Notes: generated by a model from the letters alone, not told the origin. 64,000 bases of DNA from Diphasiastrum complanatum (GCA_029204225.1 CM055095.1:66241940-66305939); one strand, 5' to 3'; numbered from the stretch's first letter, positions 12,297 to 24,027 are shown. A program made the numbers and translations.

Positions 12297-13265
12297 TGTG
12301 AAAAATGCAAAAATAATGCTTGGTAAAGGCCAAAATCATGTATATAGGATAATCACACATGTGTGGAGCCTGTTCTCACGTGTGAAATTAGTGTACTTGT
12401 CATGTACCATAATCATATATGTTGTACATATGATTTAATTCAAGTTCTAGTGGCTAAAAAGGCTAAAAACTAGTTTTCTATATATATGACACATGGCATC
12501 AATCTATTGACTGCATGAGTGCAGAAGAGGAAGGGAGTGGCTCCCTCACCACTGCCATTGGTCACTGATGACCAACCCTCAACTTCAGTGCCATATCCGA
12601 ATGTGAGGAAAGAAAGGAGACAGTACCAGAAGATACGGCATTGGGTACAAAGAGCACAAGCGGAGGAAAAAGAGCAAGAAAAGGTGTCACATCCCATGTG
12701 TAGAGGACAGCTCACACATGTGGAATAAGCTGAAGTAGGCAAGTTTTTGCTTTTAGAAGATTTCCATGAAAATCTCCATATAGTAGGAAATTGGACCAAA
12801 AATGTCCAAAATAGAAAGTTTGATCCAAGTGTCAAAATTGCATGATGATGACAAAGCATCCTCACATGTGTGAATCTGATGCATGATCAGTATCTTGAGC
12901 TCCAAAAAGTATATATATAGAGGCATATTTGGCCACAATCAACATGAAACGTCAATCTTGATATTGGAAGCAATTTTGTGTAATTCTCTCTATTTGTCTA
13001 CATTTGTTTTGATTGTTTTGAGGTTCTATCATAGTGTACTTTATTTTCAGGTTGGAGTTTGTACTCTGACTGGGTTTCACATGTGTGAAACCAGCAAGTA
13101 CATCTACCTTCATCAATGATTGTTCTTGTTAGGTTTTTATGTCTAGAATTGATCTAGATTGATCTTAATCTTATGTAGATTGATAGATCAAGTAAATCTA
13201 ACATCCAATCCCTCTTGAGGATCAGATTAGGATCCACTCTTGGTCCATTTTGTACTTTTTTCACA
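12297..13265 (+). repeat. right LTR of Copia E
   Basis: A 969-bp LTR starts TGTGAAAAATGC and ends TTTTTTCACA. It aligns with the Copia B LTR (3073-3906) but carries an extra stretch of about 164 bp (about 12520-12683). It has a TATATATA run at about 12909-12919 and several CACATGTG or CACGTG palindromes. Confidence 0.85.
12520..12683 (+). other. extra segment inside Copia E LTR
   Basis: This segment is present here and absent from the matching place in the Copia B LTR, where about 17 unrelated bases lie between the shared blocks CTGCATGAG and GTGTCACATCCC. It reads open on the plus strand and would encode a basic, Q/K/E-rich peptide (RKERRQYQKIRHWVQRAQ). I recognise no family. It may be a captured piece of other DNA. 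Confidence 0.5.
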
Positions 13266-13620
13266 TATAGAGTGTTTTCTTGTGTGTAGTATGCTTAGGG
13301 TTTGGATCTTGCTTATGGTATGGGACATAAGTAGGGTTTGGATCTTGAGTATGGTATGGTTTGTGGTAGAAAATGCCTTAGGATTTGATTTACAGGGTGC
13401 CTTCACTTTTCCTAGAGCACCTTTGGCATTTTGTAAGGCAGTGTCACCTTTTTTTTGCCTGTGAGAATTTACTTGTATTTATGCAGACAGTCGCGTTTTA
13501 TTCGTCTGTCTTATTTTACATGTCAATATGCAGACTGTGCGACAACATGAGTAAAAATGCAGCATGAATGGAGGCAGATTAAAATAGGATTTAGGAGAGT
13601 AGAGGAGATAAATCCAACAC
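13266..13620. other. short unassigned stretch
   Basis: No gene is seen. Two copies of AGGGTTTGGATCTTG followed by TATGGTATGG lie at about 13298 and 13334. The rest is T-rich and unassigned. Confidence 0.4.
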
Positions 13621-15190
13621 AACTAAGCATTCAAATCTGTATGTGAATTATTCGGTGGTTGCACTGGTGAAGAATGAACTTCGATTGTTGCTCTAGCAGC
13701 TTCAAGATCCTCTTCTTCTTGCAAATGTTTAGTCCATTGTCTCATATCTTGATATCTTCTTTGTTCTGCATGAAGATTTAGTATACTCCAGATGTTGTTG
13801 GTATATTTAATGGTATAGAATTTGCAAGTATTGGAACTGTTATAGGTTCTTTCTGCTTCTGTGCTCTGGTAACCACCATCAAGGGTACACTTGGTTCATT
13901 CTGAGCTACTGGTCTTTGCTTGATTGTTATCAAATTTATAGGAGCTGTGACCAATGGTGGCTTTGGTCTTGTTGGGTACTCCCTGTAGCTATGTCCATAT
14001 CCACAGTCACGATAGAATGGTACAAATTTGTCTTTGTTTGGACATTCTACAACTCTATGATTTCCTTCACATGCAAGGCATCCAAATGGTGCTCTAGTCC
14101 AGTTTCTAGATGCTTGTTGTTGCGCGGCAGTATAAATAGCATACTATTTTGAAGATCCACCTTCGTGATTATTACTATAATTTCATTTCTCGGTACCTCT
14201 GTAAGATTCTGGTTCCAAGGCTAATCGTTTCGGGTATCCAAGAGCAGTTTGACGAGGTCTAGCTGCTGGATTTCCTCCATAAAGTGATTCTTGATATCCC
14301 ATCTGGGCATACTGTTGCTGAATTATCCGAGGATTGAAGTTGCAAAAAGCAGTCTCATGATCAAGTGAATTACACAAATGGCATATACTGATTTCCATTC
14401 ATTTTTTCAATTGAGGACACTCATTCACTGTGTGATTTCCCGTACAAATAGAACACCAAACATTTTTTCTAGTAGGAAAAGTCTTTGCAAACCTCTCAGG
14501 TTCCTTGTTCGCTTGTACATGGAAATCTTCCAATGCTTTGATGTTCTCATCAAATTGCGACTACAACTTTTCCATCTGTTTCTGCTGGTCTTTTTCAAGT
14601 TTCTCGAACTTATTGAGCATCATCTCTACATTAGCATTGACATTCGTTGATGCAATAGCGGTGGATGTCGTAATAGTTTGCCCTGCTGTATAAGACAACT
14701 TATTAATATTCAGCTCATCGTCTGAATCTTCATCCTCCTCCCAAATTGCATCATCCATAGCATTTTGCAAAATTGCATACTCATTGTGACGTTTTAGCTC
14801 ACCTTTGATCGTTTTAGGTAGACCTGACAAAAACCACATTATCATGACATTTTCATTAATCAGCTCAGGTTTGCACTCAGATCTGAGGCGTTTTACCCGT
14901 TCAATATAATCTCGAACCATTTTCTGCTTCCCCATTTTAATTTTACTTAAAAGTAGAAAAGGGTCTTCCATAAACTTTCGAGGTTTGAACCATGTGATAA
15001 AGGCTCATTTGACAATCTCCCAATATGTACGCTCAGTTTTATCTTGATTATAGTACCAATCTTGTGTTGCGCCTGTTAAGGCCATTGGAAATAGCTTAAG
15101 TTTATCCTGAGGAAAAACCTTGTCATAGACTTCACAAGATTTAGAATAGATCTGAAGAAATCTAACTAGATCTATTAATCCATTGTATTT
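13620..15190 (-). mobile_element. Gypsy fossil, gag region
   Basis: This is a minus-strand Ty3/Gypsy gag remnant. The capsid-type part lies at about 14560-15190, with [17 protein letters not shown] near its start followed by a leucine- and lysine-rich region ending in an acidic stretch and a coiled-coil-like KFEKLEKDQQKQMEKL. A zinc-finger-like CHLCNSLDHETAFC follows near 14340-14385. It is broken several times. It directly follows a polymerase piece on the same strand, the reverse of the normal order, so the locus is composite. Confidence 0.75.
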
Positions 15191-15760
15191 GGATATCCTA
15201 ATCTGATGGTATCCCATACGTAGATCAATTTTCGTGAAATATTTAGCTCCATTCAATTGATCTATGTGATCGTCCATCCTGGGCAACGGGTATTTATTTT
15301 TAACTGTAAGCTTGTTCAGACCCTTGTAATCTACACATAGCCGAAAACTCCCATCTTTCTTACTCTTAAGAAGGATAGGTGCTCCCCATGGAGATTTACT
15401 TGGTCTTATGTGTCCCATCCTGAAATACTCCTCGATCTGCCTAGCCACTTCCTCCTCTTCCTTCTGACTAAACCGATATGGTTGTCTGAAGATAGGACAA
15501 CTATCGGACAAAAGATCTATCTTATGATCCACCGACCGAGCAGGTGGTAGTCCATAAGGTAGCTGCTTCGAAAAAACTTCACTAAACTCTTGCTTTAAAT
15601 CTTGCAAAAGTTGTTGTTCCTTATGCGAATTTTCAGTGTTAAAGCATGAAAACACATTCACATCCCCAACATCACAATGCATATGAGATTTCAAAAGCAA
15701 GTGAAAGAGTTCATACTCAAAATCATGAAGTTTCTCAATTAATTCAGCCGAGGAAATCAT
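15191..15760 (-). mobile_element. Gypsy fossil, protease end and polymerase start
   Basis: Minus-strand Gypsy polymerase N-terminal part. Motifs are [49 protein letters not shown] and [13 protein letters not shown] (about 15640 down to 15195). The polymerase stops before the catalytic YXDD block and the sequence passes into gag-like coding at about 15190. The same family of motifs ([20 protein letters not shown]) occurs in the Gypsy fossil at about 40.3 kb. It is broken. Confidence 0.8.
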
Positions 15761-16241
15761 CGATGATGGAAATATTATTCAACAAATCATAGTGTGAAAA
15801 TTTGTCTTTTTTCATGTATTGAGGCAAATTGTAAACTCTTTATGAGAGTAAGTGAATCATCCTCTAAGGACACTTATCTCCATAATGAAGTATGTAGCCT
15901 CATTAGATCTGAGGTTAGCATGGAAATCAAGCATGAAGATATGATGCAAACTCTTGGTTATTATAGCATGCATAGTCTTGCCAATGTTGATGAGCCTAAT
16001 TCTCGAGATCTTGGTAACATGATGTTGGATCTTTGTCATCCTTATGAGTCAAGAATGACTCTTTATTTTCTCATGGAGTTGCAGCTATTTTTAAGGAGGA
16101 GGGGGTTTTGGATCAACCATATGTTTCAAGGATGGAACAAATCAATGGAAAAAGTGATCAAGTGGTGCAAAGCTCTCAAGTTCATCAAAAAGATATCACA
16201 AATATAGTGCACTCATGGATAGATCAACCAAAGAGAACTCA
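15761..16241. other. unassigned open stretch
   Basis: A plus-strand reading frame of 137 codons (15794-16207) contains no domain I recognise. It has ordinary composition and lies between two fossils. It could be a piece of a retroelement internal region or chance. Confidence 0.3.
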
Positions 16242-16259
16242 TGTACAAGCATGAAGTGA

Positions 16260-16299
<40 letters not shown>

Positions 16300-16993
16300 C
16301 TTCTCCTCAATGTGTGTATAGCTATATATAACAGATCCATGACTCACTAATGAGTTTGGTTTTCATTAGAGGAGTTTTGAGTTTCAAAAAGACCCTTTAA
16401 GAATTCGTGCAGAATGTATTTTTTATTATTAAAATATTATAACACTAATACTTTTGACTTGCCATAACTTTTTAATCGTAGCTCAGAAGTATGTCATCTA
16501 ACATATCATTGAAAGCGCTTTCGAGCGCTTTCCAATGCACCAAACTTCGCTAAATTTGGACTTACTACTAAAAAGTTATGCCATTTTTAGTATGGAATCA
16601 AAATGTGGACTCAAAAAGTTATGTTACGTAAATTTCAAATTTGAGTGTTTTGATTGGTCCATCTGTAAGAAAAATTTGAGAAAAAATATAAAAAGAATCT
16701 TTACAAAGGGTCCTTTTTGGATTTAGAACTCCTCTAATGCCTTTATAACAAAAACCCTAGCAATAATGTGGACTAGATTCAAATGTTCCCACATTCAAAC
16801 TTGAATCTCTAAAACTCGTGTACTACAATTTCTCACACTTTCCAAGAGTATTTATTCAAATGATTTTAGACTAATATAACTCTGAAAAGTCAAACTCATA
16901 TTTTAGTCTAATATGAAATTGGCCTCAATTGTGTATTTGGCAATTTATGAAACTATGACCAATCTTGACTAAACTAGTTGAAATCTTTCACAC
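16242..16993 (-). repeat. LTR of minus-strand Copia F (3' side)
   Basis: Read on the minus strand, it starts TGTGAAAGATTTC after the purine tract AAAGAGGGAG and ends near GCTTGTACA, about 752 bp. It includes a (GA)n run. Related sequence lies at about 18690-18830 (other end of this element) and at 31965-32247 inside an IRE1 intron. The outer boundary at 16242 is judged from similarity with 31965 and is approximate. Confidence 0.6.
16263..16296 (+). repeat. (GA)n microsatellite
   Basis: A perfect GA run of about 34 bp, inside the LTR of Copia F. Confidence 0.9.
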
Positions 16994-18830
16994 TCCCTCT
17001 TTAGCTAATTTTAGTTTAACCATAGAACTTTGATCAAACTTTAGAATGATCTTCATCCTAAGTATAGACCTCCTTTCTAATGTTCTAAAGTAGATTTCAT
17101 AATTGATATAGAGAATAGTGTCCACTTGGGATGCTTCACTATTTCTTACATCAATTTTTTATGTCAAGATATAACTAGAACATGAGAAACTAAATAGAAT
17201 GTAAATGCAATGATTCCTCCATGTTTCCAACATTGAACGCTCTGAAAAATTACAGCAACCAAACAATAAATGTGAGTGATCACCATTTGTTTGCTTATCT
17301 CCTCCATCTTTGTCCTTTCTTGCCATGTATTCACCATGAAACTTCATGAATGAGCCTCCATCTCCATCTTGCACAAGAAACCATCAAACCTTGGAAATCC
17401 ATGAGTGAGTACATCAATCAAGCTAATCCAGCACCACAATACTCCATATAACTAAGTGTTAGCACTAGTTCTTCTTCAAGATCTACTTGACACAAGAAAA
17501 TGACCATAAATTCACCAGAAATTGACAATATCCAAGTATTGGCACCAAGTAACTCAACACTTAAGAACTTAGCCATGGATGAGTGATATAATGAGCCTCC
17601 AATAGATTTATTTCCATCAACAAAACCAACCAAAAATTCCAGTACAATTTCAACATCAAATTAATGCTCACCAATGAAGCTAGTTTGACCATATCTTGAC
17701 AATTTGCACACATCCACATACGATTGTTCAAACGTGAGATAGAACAAGTAAAGTAAACTTGAATAACACTTTCTTGCTGCTCATTTGACCTTACTTGAGT
17801 CTTCAATAACCCTGCAAAAATAGATCCATAAAATTTTTGCCAATTGACTTTCCTTTGATGCTCTTGACTAGCTCCAAATTGTCATCTCTTCTTTCATGTT
17901 GTTGAAGCCCTTTGAGATCAACCTCTTGATCTTCCACTTGACCATCAAAGCCATTGACTAAAATCTCTTTTCTAGATCCATTAGTTTCTGAAAAATCATG
18001 TAAACATCAATCTACTTGCATAGCATCATCTACATAAGAAGATCCATCAAAAAATGTGAGAAAAACAAAATGAGTCACTTCCACTTGCTTACCCTTCTTA
18101 TCGTATGTCAGCCTTGAAGGTGTTTGCCTTTGACTTGATGTCCTCCTTGGACTTTGACTTGATGAAGGTCCTTCATCATCACCATCCAAAGTAAGATCCA
18201 TAACATCGTCATCAAGAATGTTAGATCCATCTACATCACCATCAATAATACTTGAAGATACTTTTGGAATGTTCCCCTCATCAAAAATGACATCTCTACC
18301 AACAATCACTTCGTTAGTAGTAGGAATGTAAACCTTGCAGGCTTTACTCACCTCACTATATCCAACAAATATACATTTCCTTGAAGATGGACCCTCCTTG
18401 GTCCTATCATCAAGAGTTATATTGACATAGCATGTGCATCCAAAAGTTCTAAAAAAGTTGACTCTCGACCTCCTCTTGAATAGCATCTCAAAAGGTGTCC
18501 TTCCATCCAAAATAGCACTCAGCCACCTATTGCACAAGAAATTAGCACACAGCAAAGCTTGATCCCACAACAATATCCAAAACATCATTCATCTCAAGAA
18601 GTGATTCCATCCTCACTTTCCATAATGAATAGTTACTTGAGGTAAGCATATCATTGCCTTCCAACATGAATCCACTTGATGTAGCCAAGTAGCAGTGACC
18701 TAATGCTTTTAGACTATTATAACTTTGAAAAGTCAAACTCTAAGTCTAATATGAAATTGGCCTCAATTGTAAATTTGGCAATTTATGAAACTATAACCAA
18801 TCTTGACTAAACTAGTTGAAATTTTTTACA
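16994..18830 (-). mobile_element. Copia fossil F, internal region and 5' LTR piece
   Basis: Minus-strand Copia remnant. The LTR piece at about 18690-18830 begins (minus strand) TGTAAAAAATTTC. A gag N-terminal motif, SSNYSLWKVRMESLLEM, is at about 18590-18640. An integrase C-terminal and linker part follows at about 18050-18540, with KRRSRVNFFRTFGCTCYVNI, then KCIFVGYSE, then PSRLTYDKKGKQ. The 1-kb stretch at 16994-18000 shows no recognisable Copia domain. It is a short, non-autonomous and broken copy. Confidence 0.75.
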
Positions 18831-19200
18831 ATCCTTGCTTGCCCTGGCTATATATACTGATATGCAATGTGGTTTTTTCCCATGTTTTTTTTGTGTGCTA
18901 CTCTTTTTGCTCCTAAATCCATGAGACTTCAGAGTTTTGCACAAAGTTTTTCTATTGTTTTCCAGACTTTCAAGGTGTTTTTTATCAGTATTTCAGCCGT
19001 TTTCAGACTTCTTCCGAACATTTTCAGCACTTTTCCTACTGTTTTTTTTACTTCAGTGGTTTTTGTTTAAAAGGTTTTCCTACTATTTTTCAAACTTTAG
19101 CGGTGCTTTTTCCTATTGTTTTTTCTTTTTCGTTATTGGAAGAGTTGATTTTTGAGCAGTATTCACACGTTTCTCATTGGTGTTAATAGCAAGTAATTTT
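18831..19200. other. T-rich unassigned stretch
   Basis: It is strongly T-rich on the plus strand, with loosely repeated TTTTCAGACTTC and TTTCCTACT-type blocks. Open frames here are Phe/Ser-rich from composition. No gene is supported. Confidence 0.4.
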
Positions 19201-19229
19201 CACGGTTTTTAGCTCCACAATTTCAGGTA

Positions 19230-19795
19230 TGTGAGTCATTTCAAGGTGTTTTTTTGCCTTCTTCCGATCTGTGAGTGAGGTTTGTTGTGCGAATTATTTT
19301 TGAGGTATACGAGTCATTTTTGTCAAATCTGAGTCATTACCTCTACCATTCTGTTGTACTACTCATTTTTTAGGTGTACGAGTCATTTTTGTCATTTTTG
19401 AGTCATTACCTATACCATTGCTTGTTGTGCGAGTCATTTTTGAGGTGTATGAGTCATTTTTGTCAAATTTGAGTCATTACCTCTACCATTCTGTTGTACA
19501 AGTCATTTTTGAGATGTACGAGTCATTTTTGTCAAATCTGAGTCATTACCTCTACCATTCTGTTGTATGAGTCATTTTTGAGGTGTACGAGTCATTTTTG
19601 TCAAATCTGAGTATATACCTCTACCATTATGTTGTGCGAGTTTCCACAAGAGGTGTGTTGTGTGAGTCATTTCTGAGTCATTACCTCTACAATTGTCTGT
19701 TGTACGAGTCATTTTTGAGGTGTGCGAGTCATTTTTGTCAATTCTGAGTTATTACCTCTACTATTATATTGTGCGAGTCATTCCTTGATATTTGC
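19230..19795 (+). repeat. about 70-bp tandem array rich in GAGTCAT
   Basis: About seven units recur at roughly 66-72 bp spacing. The block GAGTCATTACCTCTACCATT or a variant starts near 19330, 19400, 19471, 19540, 19606, 19673 and 19745. Each fuller unit has three spaced GAGTCAT words. I count about 17 GAGTCAT words, about nine of them as TGAGTCA. Units are imperfect, so the array is not recent. It is not coding. Confidence 0.85.
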
Positions 19796-20200
19796 ACAGA
19801 CTCTTGTTAGCTACAGAAGTGCTAGTAATCTCTAGAAAAGGTGACTTAGCCTTTGTACTAGCCTTTTTGTCACACCGTGAGGAGATAACAATTGGCAACC
19901 TAGCATCATCCATTGAACCATTATGAGGTATGTATCCTAAACAACCAATCTAACCTATTATCACATCCCGTAGGCTTGTAACAAATCCACTTTGTAATTA
20001 CCTACTCATTAACCATCAGCAAAATAATCCTACCAAGTCTAGTTGGAACAAGCCATAGGCATATCTAGTAGGGTCCCCATCTTAGACATGACCTAGATGG
20101 AAGACATAGACTAGAGAGAGACCTTTGCCCTCATCCATCCATCCAGCCCATTTGTCTGGTCTTGTGATAATATGTTCAAATCAACATGGCAAGAACATCC
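19796..20200. other. unassigned spacer
   Basis: No gene or repeat end is recognised between the tandem array and the Gypsy gag piece. Confidence 0.3.
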
Positions 20201-21060
20201 AATCCACCACCCAAATTAGAGAAACGACTTCCAAGGATTGACACACCTAAGTATGATGGAGAATGAAATTCAACACAATTCCTCCACGATTTCAACAATG
20301 TTTGTAATTCTATGGGGACGAATCTGACACATAAAATGTACGTTTATTCTCCATGGTTCTACAAGGCAACGCAAAAGAGTGGTTTTTAAACCTTGAAGGC
20401 CCGAACAACACGTCTTGGGAGACCATCACCGCAGCACTCATCAAAAGAGTCAAACCCTCCAAACTGACACAAAGACCTTTCATCTAATTGACGCATATCA
20501 AGATGCACAGTAAAGAGTCTGTACACACCTACATCGAGTGCTTCAAGCGTATTAAAGTAGAGTGCGTAGATGATTACGTAACTGAAAAAATGGCAGCTTG
20601 AGGGTTGGCAAAAAGCACAACAAGTTCAGATGGAGAAGCTAACATCCGAATTCCAAAAGGTACTGAAGGATGTTGCTGAAAAAACCTTTCCAGTCCGTGA
20701 GAATGTGTGGTGTCCTATTTGTTCTCAAAACCACACCGCCAATGAGTGCTTGCACGTAAGAACATATTTACCACAAGCGGCACGGCCTATGTATTGCCCC
20801 TATAGGCCACCTAGACTTTAGAATTGCACACCGAATTACAATCCAAATCCATTTGTGTCAAGGCCAGGACAATACCAACCAAGGCCAATAGGCCCAGTTT
20901 CTTATCAACGTAGACACCCATTTGTAGTCAATCAGCCTGCACCACATGCACAATCTCACATGGCTGATACTACCTATGTCAATCCTGCTACCTACTATGT
21001 AGAGGATCCCAATGCTAATGTTTATCAAGCAGAGGCTAGTTACTCCTATGAAATGGCATA
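20201..21060 (+). mobile_element. Gypsy-type gag fossil
   Basis: Plus-strand gag remnant. A capsid-like start KRLPRIDTPKYDGE is at about 20220-20262, followed by a degraded capsid region. A zinc-finger-like CPICSQNHTANEC lies at about 20713-20750. A proline- and tyrosine-rich tail (SRPGQYQPRPIGPVSYQ, then a VNPATYYVEDPNANVY stretch) is at about 20855-21060. No protease or polymerase follows. It is broken several times. Confidence 0.65.
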
Positions 21061-22330
21061 GCCTGGATACAACCTCAATCAAACTCATGTAGGGTGTGTA
21101 GAATAGTCGGTGAGCAGCACTCCGAATGTCAAGAAGGATTAGAACACAAAGATAGGGCCCTAACTATACTTAGTTGCTAATTTAGATACTTACTAGATCT
21201 ACTTTAACACTACCCCACCTTAACACTACTTCCACTAACTCTAAGCACATACATTCATCATGTTTGAGAGTAAAAAGATGAAGAGAAGGAGAGCTAGAAA
21301 GAGGTTAGCTCATGTGCTCATCCTAGCATGCTAATGGTGAAACTTTAACTATTACAAAGCAAGAACTAGCAAATGGAAAGCAAGAAGCAAAGCACAATGA
21401 AAAGCATAAGCAAGCAAAGATAGCACATAAGAATGCTTGAGATCTCAAATTAGTAGAGTCTCCTCCTCTCAAATAAACATTCAAATTGGTTACAAATGGT
21501 GCCTTTTTATCTTTGGGGTGGCCCTCGCCCCTTGCTTCCTATTGGCTACTTGCAAGGTGGGATTGAAATCCACACCCTTCACAAGAAGCACAAACAAGGA
21601 AGAAACACACCCCACCTACCACCATTTGACTTTGACTAGTTTAACAAACTTAGAAACTTAAGTTAAGCTTAAACTTTAATCTTTTACATGACCCAAAGTC
21701 AAGTTTATTGCCAAAATTATTTATTTACAAGTGCTCGTTGGGCCATGGGCTTACGCACACAGGATGCCACAACCCTCGCAACTATTTTCGACTAATTTAT
21801 TTAAGTACACTGTAATACCCTCAACAGGGCCTCCGACCTGAAGTAGTGTCGGTCCCTCGGCACTATGGAGTTTAGTAGAGTGCCCGTTTTGCGCACGTCG
21901 TTGTTGGATGAGATAGCTAATCCATCAGTTTAAGTGATCTTCGCCCCTATTTTTGGTACTTTTTCTCGAGATTTTGCTTCAAATCTGTATTTTTTTTAGG
22001 CTTGTGATGCCACGAAAATGTTAAAAATTGAATATCAACATAAATATGGCATGATATACTCGCAAATGAAGATATGAGCCGGTTAAGTATAAATCATGAA
22101 GAGGCCCAAGTCATTTTTGGGGAATATATCTCCTAAGTACTTGTCTTGTAATTAAGGGCAAGACCCTTAAAAGGAAAAGACATTGTCTTAGACAACCTTT
22201 ACTAGGTCGTCCATACGAAACGACTAGATACGAAACGACATGATAAACTAGAGTAACTTTAACTCATAGTTAAATATACCTCCTATGGTGTAGTTGAATG
22301 TATTTTCAGTCTTATTGTTAACTAGACTCT
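21061..22330. other. unassigned intergenic stretch
   Basis: No domain, LTR end or RNA gene is recognised. Small frames, such as 74 codons at 21437-21661, have no supporting features. Confidence 0.4.
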
Positions 22331-22511
22331 TTCGTGGGAGGGACGCACACGCATGGCAAAAAAATGTGTGGCAGAGCCACGCGCCACTTGAAATCTGAGA
22401 AGTGTAGAAAAATGCCCTCGTTCAATATTTCTCCATGCTTTCTTGTGGATTTCTTGAGGCTCACTGTCACATCAAGCTCTCACACACTCACTCTCAAGCT
22501 TTCAATCTCTC

Positions 22512-22514
<3 letters not shown>

Positions 22515-22558
<44 letters not shown>
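22515..22558 (+). repeat. (TC)n microsatellite
   Basis: A near-perfect TC run of about 44 bp. It creates Ser/Leu-rich spurious frames. Confidence 0.9.
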
Positions 22559-22561
<3 letters not shown>

Positions 22562-22619
22562 CTCTCACACTCTCAATCTTTCATTTCTTTTCACTCTTCT
22601 CCACTCTTTTCTCAACCTC

Positions 22620-22624
<5 letters not shown>

Positions 22625-22691
<67 letters not shown>
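22625..22691 (+). repeat. (CT)n(CA)n compound microsatellite
   Basis: About 50 bp of CT passes directly into about 16 bp of CA. Confidence 0.9.
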
Positions 22692-22727
22692 TCTTTCACT
22701 CTCCAATTTCCAATCTCTCTTTCACAC

Positions 22728-22934
22728 ACACACACATTTCCATTTTTCACATTTGATATCTTTCCAAGTTCTTTTCACAACTTCATATCTTTCTCTCAAT
22801 AGTCATGTCTACTAGCGGTAGCGGAGCATCAAGGAGGAGGCCAAGATCCTCTTCCGGTGGAAGAGGACAAGCCTCGGAATTGGATTCCGATCGAGTGCGA
22901 GATGTTTATACTATGCTATCTCCCGAGGAAAGAT

Positions 22935-22983
<49 letters not shown>

Positions 22984-23150
22984 ATTTTCATTTTTCACAT
23001 TTGATATCTTTCCAAGTTCTTTTCACAACTTCATATCTTTCTCTCAATAGTCATGTCTAGTAGCAGTAGCGGAGCATCAAGGAGGAGGCCAAGATCCTCC
23101 TCCGGTGGAAGAGGACAAGCCTCAAAATCGGATTTCAATCGAGATGAGGA
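22728..23150 (+). repeat. direct duplication around a CA array, each copy with an ATG frame
   Basis: Two copies (about 22728-22890 and 22975-23145) share a block from CACATTTGATATCTTTCC through CTCAATAGTC to AGAGGACAAGCCTC at about 95 percent identity by eye. Each has an ATG in the same place (22805 and 23053), starting MS(T/S)S(G/S)SGASRRRPRS. The two frames diverge afterwards and end at about 22937 and 23205. The (CA)n tract at 22936-22981 lies between them. The product is unknown; it may be the duplicated first coding part of a lost gene or transposon. Confidence 0.6.
22936..22981 (+). repeat. (CA)n microsatellite
   Basis: A perfect CA run of about 46 bp between the two copies of the direct duplication. 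Confidence 0.9.
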
Positions 23151-23199
23151 CCTTACCCCTCGTAAAGACAAAGGGCTTTCATCCTTTGCCTTTCCTCGA

Positions 23200-23340
23200 G
23201 CATAATATACCTCATGAATATGTTTGAATTGTCTCCTTTCCTTACAAAATTGCATCACTTTCTTCTACAAAAGCCAACAATGAACAAGCATTCATTAACC
23301 AACTAATAAACAATGAAAAACTAACAAACAAAACTATCTC

Positions 23341-23414
<74 letters not shown>

Positions 23415-23566
23415 AGCTTTTCTTCAAAATTTAGAATGCATAACATACCTTATGCATTTGCTTGGATTGTCTCCTTTCTTTCAAAATTGCATAGCTTTCT
23501 TCTACAAAAGCCAACAATGAACAATCATTCATTAACCAACCAATAAACAATAAAAAACTAACAAAC

Positions 23567-23644
<78 letters not shown>
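23200..23644 (+). repeat. duplicated unit ending in long (CT)n arrays
   Basis: Two units of about 230 bp each hold TTGGATTGTCTCCTTTC-like sequence, TTCTACAAAAGCCAACAATG and CATTCATTAACCAAC, then a CT run (23343-23411 and 23571-23644). Weaker copies of the same lead-in appear near 24490-24560 and 24700-24760. Confidence 0.7.
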
Positions 23645-23646
<2 letters not shown>

Positions 23647-23994
23647 CAAAGCTTTTCTTTCAAAAGCTTCTCTTCATGAAATCGATTTGCAAATACAGTC
23701 GGGGCCCCCACTTTTTCCATTTTGCGGGTTTTTTTAAAAAATATTTCTATGGCAGTGCCATGCCTTAGAAAAAATTTCAAAAAATTTGCCACGACATGGC
23801 AGGATTGAGCTTACTGGAAAAATTTGCCACGCGTGACAAACTTAAAAAAAAAAAAAAAATTAGCATTTTGCCACGCATGGCAAAATTTAGCATTCTGAAA
23901 AAAATTGCCATGCGTGGCAGTGCCACACGTGGCAACATTTCAAAATTATAAGCGTGGCAGTGCGATGCAGATTTAAACTTTGAATTTCCCTAAG

Positions 23995-24027
23995 CCCCCC
24001 CCCCCCCCCCCCCAAAAAAAAAAAAAA
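23995..24027 (+). repeat. poly-C then poly-A run
   Basis: Nineteen C followed by fourteen A. The length is likely unstable and prone to sequencing error. Confidence 0.85.

Larger units (their letters stand above)
22335..23980. mobile_element. possible DNA-transposon remnant with subterminal palindromes
   Basis: Copies of a CCACGCGTGG-like palindrome cluster at both sides of this stretch. On the left (22344-22388) are CACGCATGGC, GTGTGGCAG and GCCACGCGCC. On the right (about 23750-23965) are GCCACGACATGGC, GCCACGCGTGAC, GCCACGCATGGC, GCCATGCGTGGC and GCCACACGTGGC. Clustered short palindromes near element ends are typical of subterminal repeats in CACTA and hAT elements. I could not find clear terminal inverted repeats or a target-site duplication, so the class is open. 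Confidence 0.3.

Noticed and set aside
19230-19795. CRISPR-like regular repeats
   Set aside because: The repeats are imperfect, the spacers are themselves repeated, and the setting is a plant nuclear genome.
22334-22815. Long plus-strand frames rich in Ser, Leu and His-Thr
   Set aside because: They are produced by the CT and CA microsatellites, not by a gene. The same applies to Arg-Glu-rich minus-strand frames at 23431-23792, 37047-37439 (upstream part) and 45078-45305.
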